Assembly: GCA_041742255.1 (NCBI GenBank)
Contig: JBGSIZ010000252.1
Location: 1-6,868, forward strand
Length of the DNA: 6,868 nucleotides
DNA from: JBGSIZ01 sp041742255
Lineage (GTDB): Bacteria > Pseudomonadota > Alphaproteobacteria > Rhodobacterales > Rhodobacteraceae
Direction: 5' to 3'
Each line of letters starts with the position of its first letter. Position 1 is the stretch's first letter. The notes under the pieces are model-generated. The model saw nothing but the letters and a program-made list of their open reading frames with translations. It was not told the DNA's origin and ran no database searches. Made by a program: the position numbers and the translations under genes. Positions 5,933-6,868 of the stretch are shown here, in pieces.

Positions 5933-6868
5933 TCGGCGCAATCGCGGCGACGATGGCCACCTATTGGCGGCGCAACCTGTTGCAATTGTTCACGCTTGTG
6001 GCGGGTTTGGCGATTGCGACGGCGCTGTGGTCCGGCGTGCAGGCCATCAATGCCGAAGCCCGCGCCAGCTATGACGCGGCAGCGGCCACCTTGGGCGAAG
6101 GGTTGTATGACCAGATCGTGCCAGCAGACGGGGGCACCTTGTCCATCGCGACATTCGCAGCACTGCGCCGGGCGGGCTGGGACGTCAGCCCGGTTCTGGA
6201 GGGGCGCTTGGACGGCGTCCGGATCGTGGGCGTGGACCCCTTGACCGCGCCCGGCGCGCTGATCCCTTTGGCAGGTGGAGAGGCGGGCGGCCCTGCCGCG
6301 CTTTTGACCGGGGATGATCCGGTGTTCGGGCGGGCCGATGTGGGGCAAACGCTGGGCCTGCCCGGATTCCAGGTGGTGCCGGACATTGCCCCAAACACCG
6401 CCCTGATGGATATCGGTCTGGCGGAACGCTTGTTGGATCGCGAGGGGCAAATCACCCGCCTGATCGTCGGGCCGGAGGGGGGGCCAAACCGGGCGCCACT
6501 GGCGGATTTCGGGGGTCTTACCCTGCGCACGGCATCGGGCGGGTCCGATCTGTCGCGCCTGACAGACAGCTTTCACCTGAACCTCACGGCGTTTGGGTTG
6601 CTGGCGTTCGCGGTGGGTATTTTCATCGTGCATGGGGCTATCGGGCTGGCGTTTGAACAGCGGCGGGGGATGATCCGGACCTTGAGGGCCATAGGCGCGC
6701 CGTTGCGCACGCTGCTGTGGTTGACGGCGGTGGAGCTGGGGGCGCTGGCCCTGTTGGCAGGGGGCATCGGCGTGGCGCTCGGATATGTCATTGCGGGGGC
6801 GTTGCTGCCGGATGTGGCGGCGACCCTGCGCGGGCTTTACGGGGCGGACATAGGCGGGGGGCTGCAAT
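5929..6868 (+). CDS. FtsX-like ABC transporter permease, N-terminal part (runs off right edge)
   Basis: From ATG 5929 the frame stays open to the window end, giving 313 codons without a stop. The protein is an inner-membrane permease of the FtsX/MacB superfamily (type VII ABC). Features in order are a first transmembrane helix (about 17-38) and a periplasmic region of about 175 residues (about 40-216). This region contains GVDPLTAPGA (101-110), like the MacB periplasmic core. A second helix follows (about 217-241). Next is the cytoplasmic coupling stretch EQRRGMIRTLRAIGAP (243-258), equivalent to the ERRREIGLLRALGA-type motif of FtsX proteins. A third helix spans about 263-292. A fourth helix is expected after the edge. 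Relatives with this shape are often about 800 residues with two FtsX modules (YbbP-like), so the visible part may be only the first. It has no strong ribosome site and is probably translated by coupling with the ATPase gene. The long antisense frame opposite it (5704-6867) is a shadow. Confidence 0.88.
   Translation, partial: MIGAIAATMATYWRRNLLQLFTLVAGLAIATALWSGVQAINAEARASYDAAAATLGEGLYDQIVPADGGTLSIATFAALRRAGWDVSPVLEGRLDGVRIVGVDPLTAPGALIPLAGGEAGGPAALLTGDDPVFGRADVGQTLGLPGFQVVPDIAPNTALMDIGLAERLLDREGQITRLIVGPEGGPNRAPLADFGGLTLRTASGGSDLSRLTDSFHLNLTAFGLLAFAVGIFIVHGAIGLAFEQRRGMIRTLRAIGAPLRTLLWLTAVELGALALLAGGIGVALGYVIAGALLPDVAATLRGLYGADIGGGLQ

Noticed and set aside
5704..6867. Long open frame (387 codons) on the minus strand opposite the ABC genes
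   Set aside because: The composition is rich in Arg, Pro, Gln and His with no recognisable motif. The plus strand carries a clear ATPase and an FtsX-like permease. Long antisense frames are expected in DNA this GC-rich.

Overview
The window is high-GC bacterial chromosome (about two thirds G+C by eye), densely packed, with no phage, IS, CRISPR, tRNA or rRNA signal. Codon use is uniformly GC-rich. The proteins have the character of an alphaproteobacterium, most likely the Rhodobacteraceae/Roseobacter group. This placement rests on my memory of the families, not on a search.

Layout: (1) 1-1416 (+) is the 3' part of a penicillin-binding protein 1C gene (pbpC) that enters from the left edge. (2) 1413-2588 (-) is a complete beta-ketothiolase of the BktB/acetyl-CoA acetyltransferase type. 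It converges on pbpC so tightly that the two stop codons share one CTAG. (3) 2589-2687 is a divergent control region with a bulged dyad. (4) 2688-3872 and 3869-4906 (+) are kbl and tdh, a translationally coupled pair for threonine breakdown. Tdh oxidises threonine to 2-amino-3-ketobutyrate and Kbl cleaves this with CoA to glycine and acetyl-CoA. (5) 4963-5226 (+) encodes a small two-helix membrane protein of unknown function. (6) 5276-5932 (+) is an ABC ATPase of the LolD/MacB type. Overlapping it by 4 bases is an FtsX-like permease gene from 5929 that runs off the right edge.

Working together: kbl-tdh is a self-contained catabolic module making acetyl-CoA and glycine. The divergent thiolase also uses acetyl-CoA or acyl-CoA, so a metabolic link is plausible but unproven. 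The ABC pair is a type VII (MacB/FtsX-like) exporter or lipoprotein-handling system of unknown substrate.

The most interesting single observation is that the threonine dehydrogenase keeps its catalytic zinc ligands but has lost all four cysteines of the structural zinc site, with the loop length unchanged. Otherwise this is largely ordinary chromosomal sequence. I found no convincing new multi-gene system.
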